Program-made: the position numbers and the translations under genes
Notes under the pieces: model-generated
The model's database searches: none
What the model was told of the DNA's origin: nothing
What the model saw: only the letters and a program-made list of their open reading frames with translations
Assembly (NCBI RefSeq): GCF_964355755.1
Contig: NC_092676.1
Span: 13,500,288-13,564,287 of the forward strand
From: Antedon mediterranea
Taxonomy: Eukaryota > Echinodermata > Crinoidea > Comatulida > Antedonidae
Length of the DNA stretch: 64,000 nucleotides
Reading direction: 5' to 3'
In this document: in pieces, positions 12,656 to 22,139 of the stretch
How the letters are laid out: each line of letters starts with the position of its first letter
How positions within the stretch are numbered: position 1 is the first letter of the stretch

Positions 12656-12805
12656 ACGTAGATATGGGCGCTCCATACTAACGGCCCCTTTGCACAGGAA
12701 GTCGAATTGAATAGCGGCCGGAGTGCATAACATCGCGCTAAACTGATACGGCGGCAGGAGAGAAGCGCGGCCGGAGTGATCGGCTACCGTAGCTAGGCCT
12801 CCTTT
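12656..12805. repeat. Inverted, diverged copy of the GGCCGCG region of the core
   Basis: On the opposite strand this reads like 11755-11870. GAAGCGCGGCCGGAGTGATC is the exact reverse complement of GATCACTCCGGCCGCGCTTC in the core. GGGCGCTCCATA matches the core TATGGAGCGCCC, and a GTAGCTAGG phrase lies outside. It forms an inverted pair about 0.8 kb apart at the end of macro-unit 3. Confidence 0.7.
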
Positions 12806-14410
12806 ATGTAATAAGCTTGGCTAGTTAGGCACCTTACCTTACGAAGAATAATATACAGATAATTACTAATTAATATTCACTTAGGCGTTTCAATTAACAG
12901 AAGAATTTCCACCAATAAGCCTACATTAATAATAATATCATCAGGTCGGCCGAATAAATAATAATTTGTCTTCTTTGAGCCGCATCACCGGATGTTCAGC
13001 GCGCCGCGCTTACCAGGTTACTACCGTGAGTATTGACCAATCACAAACAGTCTTTCGTCGCATCTATTGAGGGCCAATAACAAATGAGGGTGCTATGTAT
13101 GCATAGTTTAAATAGTTTAGGTAATATTAATTTCTTCAAGCAAGTTACGTGGCGTAGCAGGAAAAACATTGTCTCGTGATGATGTGGATGAATCTTAGCG
13201 TAGTAAAAAATTACTTTTCATTCATTGTATTCACATATTTTGATTAAATAAGGTTCGATTATATATTCTCACATATTTCCTCATTTTATCGTTACAAATT
13301 AATACATTTTCAGAATAATATATAACTTTAACTTGCACTGAAGGATTTAAAAAAGATATGACACATACTAGGCACAACTCAGCACTATAATAAGCGTATG
13401 CATCTGCTCATAGGATAACATCAACGTTTTGCGATCGTATTTTAACGTACTGCATCTGTTTTAAAATGAAATGTCAGTAACATTATAAAATGATCACCTA
13501 TTTGTTCTTCAAAGTGAGGAATTAAATTTTAGTTATTCTTTGTCTGCATACATATTACAAAATTTAGATTTCATAAATACTCATGGTTTCAGCCGATACG
13601 ATAGTAAATGAATTTGACACGAATTTAGACTAGCATGATATAAAAGAACACTTTTGTTGTTTTTTAATTGATGAAGACTACTGAGCCTGCCTTTCCGCCA
13701 AAAAAAAAGGGGAAAAAAATGCAGGAAAACAAAATTGTGTTTATCCATTTTTGGTCAAAGTGAATAACTATTATGGAACATCGCCATTTTTTAGGGGACA
13801 ATACATCATCAATACATCAACAAATGTCCCTCCTAAAACTTTAGGTTTTTTCAAAATTATTTCGCATTTAAAAATAGCTAGATTTTATTTTATTTTTATT
13901 TTATTTCATATTTTGTGTCGTTAATATGATTAAGTTTCGCCAATACTACTATGCGCCTTCTATTTCGTGTACAAAAGTACAGTAGACCTATAATCATATA
14001 CATGATAATGCAAAATTATATTTTACATACAGTATACTTTGTGTAACTGCATAAAGTACTTAATATTTTGTATATCATTTATATGATACAATAGTAATAC
14101 GTCGCATTTATATACAAACATGAATGTTTGGGTAGAGAGGCTATAATCCCAGGGGAGGCCGGAGCCTCCCTTTTCACCAAGATATAAAAATATGAAGTGA
14201 TCGTAGAAGAATGAAATAGAAAGAAACAAGATATTAAAATAACAGCATGGGATGATAATATAAATGAAAACCGTAAGGTTGGGCCCACGCACGGTGCAAG
14301 TCCAAGCTCCTTATATTTTGGCTCTGTGTGCATGTGAGACGCATCATACCCAAAACTTACATATTATTTTTTATTTGACAAAACAGATTTGTGTGTTATA
14401 GCACGTTCTT
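12806..14410. other. Unassigned AT-rich DNA
   Basis: No gene, array or convincing repeat end was recognised. It contains a GATCACCTATTTG phrase near 13491 that resembles the end of the dispersed family at 37989. It should contain the 3' end of the Ginger1-like element, but I could not locate a terminal inverted repeat. Confidence 0.5.
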
Positions 14411-15460
14411 TTAATGAGGGAAGGTATGAAAGTTGTTTTCTCTAAAAATTTTCTCCTGGAAATTTTCGACATCGCACAACAAGTTGAAGATATTTGGCTC
14501 AATTTCACAATGTTGAAGACCTTGTACATCATACCGATTGTCGGTAAATTCGCTTACAAAAATGACAGCATGTGAATCCAAAGCTCGCAGTGTAGCTTCA
14601 TCTGCGTAATTGTCCACAAGAGCAGTGTTTAAGGTTTCTTCGGTGATGTAGTCCCAATAATTGCGGGCGAGATACTTGCGTATTGGATGGTATGGTCTGC
14701 GGATGTATTTTCGTTCCGATGTGTCAAGTAACCCCTCCTCTTGTTTTTCAACGTCCAAAACTGGCTCAAAATGAGCACAAACATTTGAAAGATACACATT
14801 TCTTTCCGAAATTTCAGCATCACTATTTGTTAATGGGCAATACTTCAGCCATTGAAAATGTGGTTGATTCTTTCTTGTGCCATATTTGCTGTAGACAATG
14901 GTTTTCGTCATTGTTGCAAATGCTAAAATTTCCAACTCGGAGCCCCATGTTCCATCTTTAGATATAGTTGTATCACTTATATATTTTTCGAATGATCTGC
15001 TGTCGATGTCTTCAAAGATACGTCTGTTTTTGGACATAAGCTCTAAAATATGGTCACTCACAATCATATGGTGACTTTGGACACCAACAAGAACGTACTA
15101 AGCGCTCTAAAGAGGCAGTTCCCGTCTCCGCGCATCCTGGCTGTTTTCGTGGGTTTTGCTGCCTTGTTCCTTTCTCTTTGATTTGTATTCACGTCTTGTA
15201 TGATATTTTTAACGTCGATTCCAAACAAAAATGATTTTTCTGCTTGCCAATGTGCATCTACTGGGTAAAAAAAGTTTGTTGAACTAGCCTCGTAAGAATT
15301 ACAGAATATCACATCATCTAATTGTTGATCAAGATGCTTGTCCTGTCTAACGATTAGAGAGGGTCCTTCTTCCTTATATTTCTCAGCATTGTGGTGTTCC
15401 ATTGATTCATTTGCAGCTTTTTCGGGCAGATTATTTGACAATTTCCTCTTTTTAAAAGGC
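14411..15460 (-). pseudogene. OTU-family cysteine protease domain, frameshifted
   Basis: The upstream part carries the OTU catalytic motif GDGNCLFRAL (Asp and Cys of the active site). The downstream part carries a GTWGSELEILAFA block and the conserved HFEPV motif holding the catalytic His. The two parts lie in different frames. Reading the other frame through 15098-15063 gives YVLVGVQSHHMIVSDHILEL, which follows FRALS as expected for the family, so a single-base deletion near 15098 explains the break. Upstream, the frame continues past 15441 through a basic KKRK stretch to the LINE insertion point at 15461 and resumes beyond it. OTU proteases remove ubiquitin; in Ginger1 the role is unknown. 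The C terminus (stop at 14411) lies about 150 residues after HFEPV. Confidence 0.8.
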
Positions 15461-15474
15461 AGGTTGCTTCCATT
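15461..15474. repeat. Target-site duplication, left copy (LINE in Ginger1)
   Basis: AGGTTGCTTCCATT, repeated perfectly at 16934-16947 right after the poly(A) tail. Confidence 0.93.
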
Positions 15475-15477
15475 CCA

Positions 15478-16755
15478 CTTACTTTGTTTGGAAAAGCAAC
15501 TATTATTAAGTCACTGTTTCTCCCGATATTCACGTATGTTTTCTAAAATTTACCAGACCCACCCGATTGTTTCCTTCAAGATATTCAAAGTAAAATTTTT
15601 AAATTTATATGGAACGGAAAACCCGATAAAGTCAAAAGAAAAGTCATGTTTAACAATTTTGACGAAGGAGGGTTAAAAATTCCCCATATTAAGAGTTACT
15701 GTACATCTCTCAAATCATGTTGGGTGAAAAGATATCTTGATGGAAATCAATCCAAGTGGAAAGTGTTTTTAAAAAGTAAGATTAAAGAGGTTGGAGGAAA
15801 TATTGTTTTCGAAACCAACTTTTCTAAATCTTCAACAATATTAAAACAATTTGAAAGGTTCCATAAAGATATACTCTCTGCGTGGAGTGAATACAATTTT
15901 GTAGAACCGTATACGATAGAGGACATCTTAAATCAATCTTTATGGAACAACTCATGTTTTGATAAAAGAGAATTTAAAGTTGAAAAAAATTGGTTGGTTA
16001 AAAATGTAAACTATGTAAAAGATATCGTGAACAAAGAAGGGAAAATATTAGAACTAGACGAATTTAACCAAAAATATAATTTTAAACCAGACTTCTTATT
16101 ATATCACCAGATTGTAAATTCAATTCCAAAGCTCTGGAAACAGAAATTAATTGAACAAGGTATAAACACAACTAATGAAGTTGAATCCAAATTACAGACA
16201 TTCATTTCTGTGAAAACGAGAAATTGTCATTATATCTATAAACACATTATATTAAAAAATGTTGAAGAGCCAATTGGAATTGAATCCAAATGGGAAAAGG
16301 AGTTTGACAACAAACTTAATTGGAAAAACCTTTTCTCAAATTTACACGCCTGTACAAATGACACTAAGCTAAAAAATGTTCAATTTAAATTTATTCATCG
16401 TATAATTTATACAAATACAATGCTCTTTAAGATGTCAAAGGTCGATTCACCAATGTGTAGTTTTTGCAAGCAAAAGCAGGAAACACTGCTACATATGTTC
16501 TTTGAATGTGATCTGGTAAAGAACATTTGGGAAAATGTAAAACAATATATGTATCGAAATATCAACAATAACTTAATTATCACCAAAGAAAGTATATGTT
16601 TTGGTTTTGGAAAAACACACAGTGATGCAAACATTTTAATTTTAATTACAAAGTGGTACATATTTAGTTGCAAAATCAAAAAACAATTACTTAATTATAA
16701 TCATTTATTTCACATTTACCAAAAATACAAGGCAACCATATTATTAGCAAAATGA
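15478..16755 (+). pseudogene. LINE ORF2 C-terminal fragment (post-RT region, zinc-binding motif)
   Basis: The frame from 15646 has an ATG, but homology-like sequence runs in the same frame back to 15478: FGKATIIKSLFLPIFTYVF, one TAA at 15544-15546, then NLPDPP and SKIFKFIWNGKP. The FIWNGK phrase and the following EGGLKIPHI phrase are typical of the region after the reverse-transcriptase core in L1/Tx1-type LINEs. Near the C terminus, CSFCKQKQETLLHMFFEC has the spacing of the C-terminal Cys/His motif of these proteins. No RT catalytic motifs remain, because the 5' end is truncated. Clade assignment is by resemblance only. Confidence 0.85.
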
Positions 16756-16810
16756 TTATTATTAAGTGTATTTTTGCGATACATTATTTTTTTTTTTCTT
16801 TAATTTCATT

Positions 16811-16832
16811 ACTCTCTTATTTTTGAGAGAGT
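16811..16832 (+). other. 3'-UTR hairpin of the LINE
   Basis: ACTCTCT pairs with AGAGAGT around an 8-nt loop, 56 bp after the stop codon and about 70 bp before the AATAAA. A stem-loop in this place could serve template recognition by the element's reverse transcriptase, as known for stringent LINEs. That role is inferred. Confidence 0.6.
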
Positions 16833-16933
16833 ATTATATCGTTTTAATAGTTACGTTGCCTTTATATATTAATTTTGTATTATGTATGTGATGAAATGAA
16901 ATAAAAAAAAAAAGAAAAAAAAAAAAAAAAAAA

Positions 16934-16947
16934 GGTTGCTTCCATTG
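16934..16947. repeat. Target-site duplication, right copy (LINE in Ginger1)
   Basis: AGGTTGCTTCCATT, the pair of 15461-15474. Confidence 0.93.
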
Positions 16948-17571
16948 ACGATTAGTGGCGAAACGGATAGTGAAGTACTGCCGGACTTTTAAGTGTTGGG
17001 GTAATCATGTTTTGATGAAGAACTTGGTGGAAAGATATATGGCTTCAGAAGTATTCCGTTTACACGTTTGATAACACTGTCGTCATCTAGCCCTATCAGA
17101 GAATATGAGTAATTTTGTATGGACCTAACCATTTATTTTCCAGTTTTCCTCCCTTCCTTTTTTTCCTTCGCAGATCTCAATACATATGTTCCGCGTTCGT
17201 ATCCAGTTGGTCGTGCATGCCTTCTGTCATAATTGATTTTCTGTCTTTTCTTGGCCGTTTCGATGTTTTGCCCCTTGCAAAATTTCTCTTCGTTTTTCCA
17301 TTAAGGATCATCGTGAATCGGCGAGGTTGCCGTGTTATATGCCGTCAGATTTTCATTTGATGTTTTTCTATCCATAGTTACATCTATTGGAAGAACAGCC
17401 TCCCTGTTGAAGGATGAATAGTGTGTAGATTCATGTTGAGATGTGTTGTAGGCAAACACACACGTGTCCAAGTATGTGTCCCATGAGGCTTGTTTCTCTT
17501 TCACAAATTTCACCAACATATTTTTCAGGGTTTGGTTAAATCGTTCGTCCAGTCCGTTTGCCTGTAGAGAA
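16948..17571 (-). pseudogene. Integrase 3' exon: catalytic Glu, C-terminal region and GPY motif
   Basis: The exon starts after a canonical acceptor (TTCTCTACAG, bases 17573-17572 being the AG) and opens with ANGLDERFNQTL, which holds the Glu of the DDE triad. FAYNTSQHESTHYS and REAVLPIDV follow, typical of Gypsy-like integrases, with a few residues apparently deleted between them. A TAA at 17301-17303 interrupts, after which the same frame continues through a basic stretch. A frameshift near 17129-17141 leads to WLGPYKI at 17111-17128, the GPY/F motif. ILLKPYIFPP follows, and a further TAA at 16989-16991 precedes the linker to the OTU domain. The GPY motif is shared by Gypsy and Ginger1 integrases; the attached OTU domain favours Ginger1. 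Confidence 0.8.
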
Positions 17572-17722
17572 GAATGTGTTATAAAATTACTGTAGCTTGG
17601 GCTTTAAATACCCTCATTGCTAGTATATTCTGGTTGATTACTTACATTTGTTTGAATTCAAAACAACGTTGATGTAATAATAGTAAAGGTGATAAAGATA
17701 ATTAAAACTCCTGCCCTCCTAC

Positions 17723-17843
17723 CTGGGGATGATATAGAGTGGTGAGGCGGTGCTCGATGCCCAATTTTGTCATAAGCTCATCATTAAGTTTATTGACGAA
17801 CTCTCCACCCTGATCCGTTGTCAAAACCTATTCTCATGAAAAT
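17723..17843 (-). pseudogene. Integrase exon with the second catalytic Asp
   Basis: The minus strand reads LTTDQGGEFVNKLNDEL then LGIEHRLTTLYHPQ, the segment around the second Asp of the DDE triad. The exon ends in CATCCCCAG followed by GTAGGAGGG, a good donor. Joined to the next exon at 17571 it restores HPQ-ANGLDERF in phase. At the 5' end a CATAG acceptor is followed by IFMRIGF, then a short out-of-frame deletion before LTTDQ. The split is at a sensible place for a real intron, so this copy did not come from a spliced RNA. Confidence 0.8.
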
Positions 17844-18097
17844 CTATGGATGGGAAAAATCGAAAATATTGATACGGTACTGAATTTATGTTTAGTATTA
17901 CAGTCTAATAATAAACTATTTTAGCTGAAACAGACAAACACAAAAAAACGGTGACGGTCAAGAAATACTAACAAGAAAAAAAAGAATACAGTAACTATAG
18001 AGACTTGAGGCAAGTCTAAGACCAATGGTTACGGACATTTTTGTACACTGCCGCTTTATTGCAAGTAAATGATAAAGTAAAGATAATAAAACGAAAC

Positions 18098-18339
18098 TTA
18101 AAGAGAATGTTAGCAACTGTTCCGGCGCATTTATTTGGTGCAGGGATTGCTTCTACCCACTTAGTGAAGTAATCGCTCAATGTCAAAATGTAAGCGTTGT
18201 CGTTTGATGACAGTGGTAATGGTCCGACAAAATCCACCCCTACATGGTACCAAGGGCTTTTGACAGGTATTGGATGCAACTCTGGTCTTGGTACTGTAAT
18301 TTTACGATTCATCTTTTAACATGTATCACAGCTAGCAAT
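18098..18339 (-). pseudogene. Integrase exon: zinc-finger end and first catalytic Asp
   Basis: It opens after a pyrimidine-rich acceptor (TATTTCAG) with IASCDTC, the last Cys pair of an HHCC zinc finger. A TAA at 18316-18318 stands where the family has Gln. Then come KMNRKITVPRPELHPIPV and WYHVGVDFVGPLPL, with the first Asp of the DDE triad in GVDF, and LSDYFTKWVEAIPAPNK. The exon ends at ANILFK; the donor there looks damaged (AAGTTTCG rather than AAG-GT). The His pair of the zinc finger should lie in an upstream exon that I cannot find. Confidence 0.82.
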
Positions 18340-18599
18340 CTGAAATAACATAATGTTTATTTGAAATAGAGAATGCTTTGCTTATACCCCATTCAGATCA
18401 GGGGCATATCCAGAAATCTAGTGGGTGTACTCGAATGGTTTTCGAAAACATGACCAACTCCTCTGGAAATTGAAGCCCGGGTGACATCTATTCATATGAC
18501 TGATGAGTAATGCATGTTTATTTTGTGATGTTTCATGGTGGTCCATAATTTAGGTACGCAAAAAATATCGTTTCCAGGGATAGCAAATTAGAGTATATT

Positions 18600-19636
18600 G
18601 TGGTAGGGCAAGTTATATTGTAACGTGGGTATTCTATGTGGGACTGTTGTTGTGAAATGCCATTAACGTTCAGATGAGGTAGTAAGAATGTCTCAATATA
18701 TTTAATTATTTGTAAACAAAATGTACATTAACTTTCTTGTAATAATGTAAAAACTTTACAACAATTGGTATTACAACAATTGGTATTAATCATAAGAACG
18801 TAAGATGCAAATAATATAATTGTAAAGAACAGTGTATACGTATAATATACATATTAATATATTATTTTATATATTACCTGAACGTTACACAGAGGAGGAA
18901 ACCGTTAATAGGGGTAATCAATCACTGAAAAAGTCTCTAACGTGACCGTACCAAGAGACCAAAAGCACAGTTGATCAAAGTGGGTGACAGTGAGCGGTGC
19001 TTTAACATTTGTATCACAATATATCATAACAACAGAAAAATAACAAATAACAACTTTCGTAGCCTACTTATATATTGGTCGTAGTAGACACCATTTATAA
19101 TTATAAATAGAGCAAGCAACAGAAATAATCGATAATATAAACAGTAAAGGTGTTTCCCTTGTAGGCCTACAAGGCCTCCTATAATAACATTGAATCGCAC
19201 CTAAATTTGATCAAAAGATAAATAAATAGCATAAATAATTAGTTCAATTACTAAAACAAATTGTATTTCACGTAAAGTAAAGGCCTTCATACTTGATTAG
19301 TTGAATATCTAAAACAAATAAATTGTAGTTTAGGATTTTGTTGAATCACTGAAATCTCACATTGTCACGTAAAAGTAAAGGCCTTTAATAATAGTTAAAT
19401 TACTAAAACAAATTGTAGTTCACGTAAAGTAAATGCCTTTAATCAATATAATTGATTAGTTGAATATCTAAAACAAATTAATTGCAGTAGTTCACGATCA
19501 GTTGAACCACTAAAATATTTGTTTTTAATATTGAATGTCGCCACCAACGGCCATTTTGCAGGAAGTGACGGACCCGGAAGCCAGTTGAACAACAGAGCGA
19601 GTGTGTGAAAGTAACCCTGTGATATCCACAAATTTC
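18600..19636. other. Intronic DNA with degenerate direct repeats
   Basis: Between the zinc-finger exon and the inverted-repeat element. About 19200-19515 holds roughly four degenerate copies of a block with TTCACGTAAAGTAAAGGCC and TTAGTTGAATATCTAAAAC. The exon encoding the zinc-finger His residues would be expected around here but was not recognised. Confidence 0.5.
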
Positions 19637-21160
19637 GGCGCTAATGCAGTTTCGTACCCACCCCTTAAAATTACTCAAAATATTCATCCAACCTACTCAC
19701 GAGTTGTCTACAACATTCTGCAATCATAAAATTGTAAAAAATCGGAATTTTTTTATTTAAAACTATTTTTAATCAATTAATACTGAGCACCCTTCGGAAA
19801 TACATCGCCAGCTTAGCTTCGCGAAAATCATCGCTAGGCCTGCCGATAAAAGTACGGAGGCCTCACAGGACATTAACTCTATTAATAGAGTAAACAGTTG
19901 CGTTCTATAGAGGGCGTAGTTACTAACGTTTAAAGCACGCACCAAATAATTATAATTTTCATTATTTCCGACATGCGTTTCGTATTTTTAATAAAGAAAA
20001 GAAATACTATACAATTGCTGTATTCATCATTGTGTGTATCATCATAATTTTGTTATGTTTTTAATTTGTTCTTTCATTTTACTAGTAGAATTTCACACAT
20101 AAAAGAAGATAAATATGGAACTGCTGACTCTTGAAGATATAAGTACTGACCAATTTTCCTCTGTTTTAGTTTATTTTACATTATGGTTTGTAGGTCAAAT
20201 AAATAAATGAAATGAATAAAAAGAATTACAGTACTTCATTCCTGAGTTACATTGTTAATGTTATAACACAATAATCAAGCTATGACGAATTAATTGTTTT
20301 AGTATTTGTTATCACTAGCTATACTAGAAACGCTAATGGTTTCCCTGTTTTAAGATTTTATAGAAGTATATTATTATTAATTAACATTTTTTATTCACCT
20401 ATGAAAGACCTCTTCAAATACATGGAAATAGGAAATGCAACAAAAACAGAAAGATATAATTTATTGAAATGTAATGTACAGTAATACAATAATTATAATA
20501 AAAATGTTTTCCATCAATTACTAGAATTTATTTTACTTCTGCTGACACTGAATACATCATTTCATGTCTTTCATTTCTTCTTTTTTATCTTCTTTCCTGT
20601 TGTGTTTATTAAAATAAAATCAAATAAAACATTACATAATGAAGCAACTATTCATTAATTTATTTCAACAATATTTTATGAGGGTGGTCCATCCAGCCGA
20701 AGCTGATCATTAGGGACCCTTACAAAAAATATAATTTGACAAGACAATAACACACAATATTCAAAATAAATAGAAGTTCTAAAAATTAACAACATAATTA
20801 AACACAAAATATTTCTTTATGAAAAAAAACTTAAAATCCGTTTCACGAGGAACATGTAAAAAATATTTTATTATCGCCATAATATGATCATAACAGCGTC
20901 CTCTATAGATCGATGCCCTATGAGGCCTCCGTACTTTCATCGGCAGGCCTAGCGATGATTTTCGCGAAGCTAAGCTGGCGATGGATTTCTGAAGGGTGCT
21001 CAATTATTAATTGATTAAAAATAGTTATAAATAAGAAATTATCGATATTTTACCATTTTATGCTTGCTAAATGCTGTAGACAACTCGTGAGTAGGCTAGA
21101 TGAAGTATTGAAATCATTTTGAGTAATTTTAAGGGGTGGGTACGAAACTGCATTAGCGCC
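19637..21160. mobile_element. Non-autonomous inverted-repeat DNA element (1.5 kb)
   Basis: Long terminal inverted repeats of about 230-240 bp: 19637-19866 and 20921-21160, both beginning GGCGCTAATGCAGTTTCGTA when read inward. No transposase motif lies between them. Flanks ACAAATTTC and CACATTTCG resemble each other but give no clean target duplication, so the superfamily is open (a Mutator-like element is one possibility, from TIR length). It sits inside intron 1 of the Ginger1-like gene. Confidence 0.75.
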
Positions 21161-21186
21161 CACATTTCGATAGGTAACGCTAATTT

Positions 21187-21345
21187 TTGTCGAAAATGGA
21201 ACAATAGCTTAGTACTGAAAACTAATGTTAACGTTTCGCGGTACATCTGAGATAGATAAGGTAGGTATCCAAGGCGGAGATTTATACCTAAGTTTTTCCA
21301 TTGTGCTCGCCTATGTCAGAATTAACCATAATTTATATATAGATT
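21187..21345 (-). repeat. Dispersed repeat, partner of 31277-31440 (inverted)
   Basis: The reverse complement shares long blocks with 31277-31440, including TTATGGTTAATTCTGACATA, TACCTACCTTATCTATCTCA and GATGTACCGCGAAAC. It lies just downstream of the intron-1 donor of the Ginger1-like gene. Confidence 0.75.
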
Positions 21346-21386
21346 ATTATTACTGATTTACGATTGGTACGACGTACTGTACTTAC

Positions 21387-21545
21387 CTTCCGCTTTCTCT
21401 TTATATAGAATAACTGCCCATCTTTGATAATAAATTTCTTAGATTTGTTCCTTATTATCCGTTTTTCATTTTCTGAGCTGCCATCTGGGTATGATTTATC
21501 AACTAGATACTTGTATGTCTTCTCTATTAATTCAATTTCGCTCAT
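21387..21545 (-). pseudogene. First coding exon of the Ginger1-like integrase
   Basis: ATG at 21543-21545 opens a 53-residue segment with YKYLVDKSYPDGSS, RIIRNKSKKF and DGQLFYIKR, the N-terminal region that precedes the zinc finger in Ginger1/Gypsy-like integrases. The exon ends in GCGGAAG followed by GTAAGTACAG, a near-perfect vertebrate-type donor. This exon itself has no lesion, unlike the downstream ones. Assignment to this element rests on family resemblance and order; about 3 kb, including an inserted element, separate it from the next recognised exon. Confidence 0.7.
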
Positions 21546-22139
21546 ATTGAAAGCAAGTCTGTGGATTTAATTTTTTTTATTAAAACTACAATATTATATA
21601 GGCCTATGGTAGAATACTAATCAGTATCAGTATCAGTTCAGAAAAAAACTAAAAACGTGTATGTACCTAGCCCCTAGCTATGCTATTTTATATCGCTGTG
21701 CTATTATTAGGCTAGTATATTAATTTTAAATAATAATGTTATTATTAATATTATCTAGGCCTAGGCTAGTAGCCTATGCCTGTACTATAATATAGTCTTA
21801 TTTTTAGGACATAAACTTTAGGAGCGTCGACTTTTCTATAATACTTTAAATAGTATTTAATGGTTCCAATCAACAATCAACTAAGCTTATTATTTGATAC
21901 AATGTAATTATAATTTTATTAAACCGTATTCTACCTTTCTCGGAACAAGGTATCAATCGACAGTACTTTACTTTAGAGGTCAAATCATGGAGCTATAGCT
22001 CCATGGTCAAAGGTAGTCTGGCGAACGGGACTAAATAACACAATAAACCCAATAATCAATGTATTGCTTTCAAACATACTTTGTTACATGCAAGACACAA
22101 ACAGAAGATAGGCAATACAAAGGATAAACTAGACATGTA

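Larger units (their letters stand above)
15475..16933 (+). mobile_element. 5'-truncated LINE insertion (L1/Tx1-like), with poly(A) tail
   Basis: The insertion is bounded by a 14-bp direct repeat and ends in AATAAA followed by a long A tract. It holds only the last part of ORF2, a 3' UTR with a 7-bp hairpin, and the tail. The features fit target-primed reverse transcription with 5' truncation. It splits the linker between the integrase and OTU parts of the Ginger1-like gene in the opposite orientation. Confidence 0.92.
14411..21545 (-). mobile_element. Decayed Ginger1-type DNA transposon (integrase-OTU), with nested insertions
   Basis: Read on the minus strand, the order is: an N-terminal segment upstream of the zinc finger, the last Cys pair of an HHCC zinc finger, a DDE integrase core split by introns, a GPY motif, a linker, and an OTU protease domain. 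Gypsy-like integrase with a GPY/F motif plus a C-terminal OTU or Ulp1 protease is the published architecture of Ginger1 transposases; no gag, protease or reverse transcriptase is present. The copy is dead: several stops, frameshifts and a missing exon. It is interrupted by a LINE (15475-16933) and an inverted-repeat element (19637-21160). Terminal inverted repeats and the CCGG/CCGT target duplication expected for Ginger1 were not found, so the outer limits are unknown. A domesticated Ginger-derived host gene that later decayed is the main alternative. Confidence 0.7.

Noticed and set aside
16948-18339. Gypsy LTR retrotransposon
   Set aside because: Integrase type fits, but there are introns between catalytic residues, an OTU domain follows, and no RT, protease, gag or LTR was seen; Ginger1 fits better.
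20115-20210. 31-codon frame starting MELLTLEDISTDQF inside the inverted-repeat element
   Set aside because: Too short, no family resemblance, in AT-rich DNA.
13490-22100. Terminal inverted repeats of the Ginger1-like element
   Set aside because: Compared the flanks by eye for 40-bp or longer inverted matches and CCGG/CCGT duplications; none was convincing.
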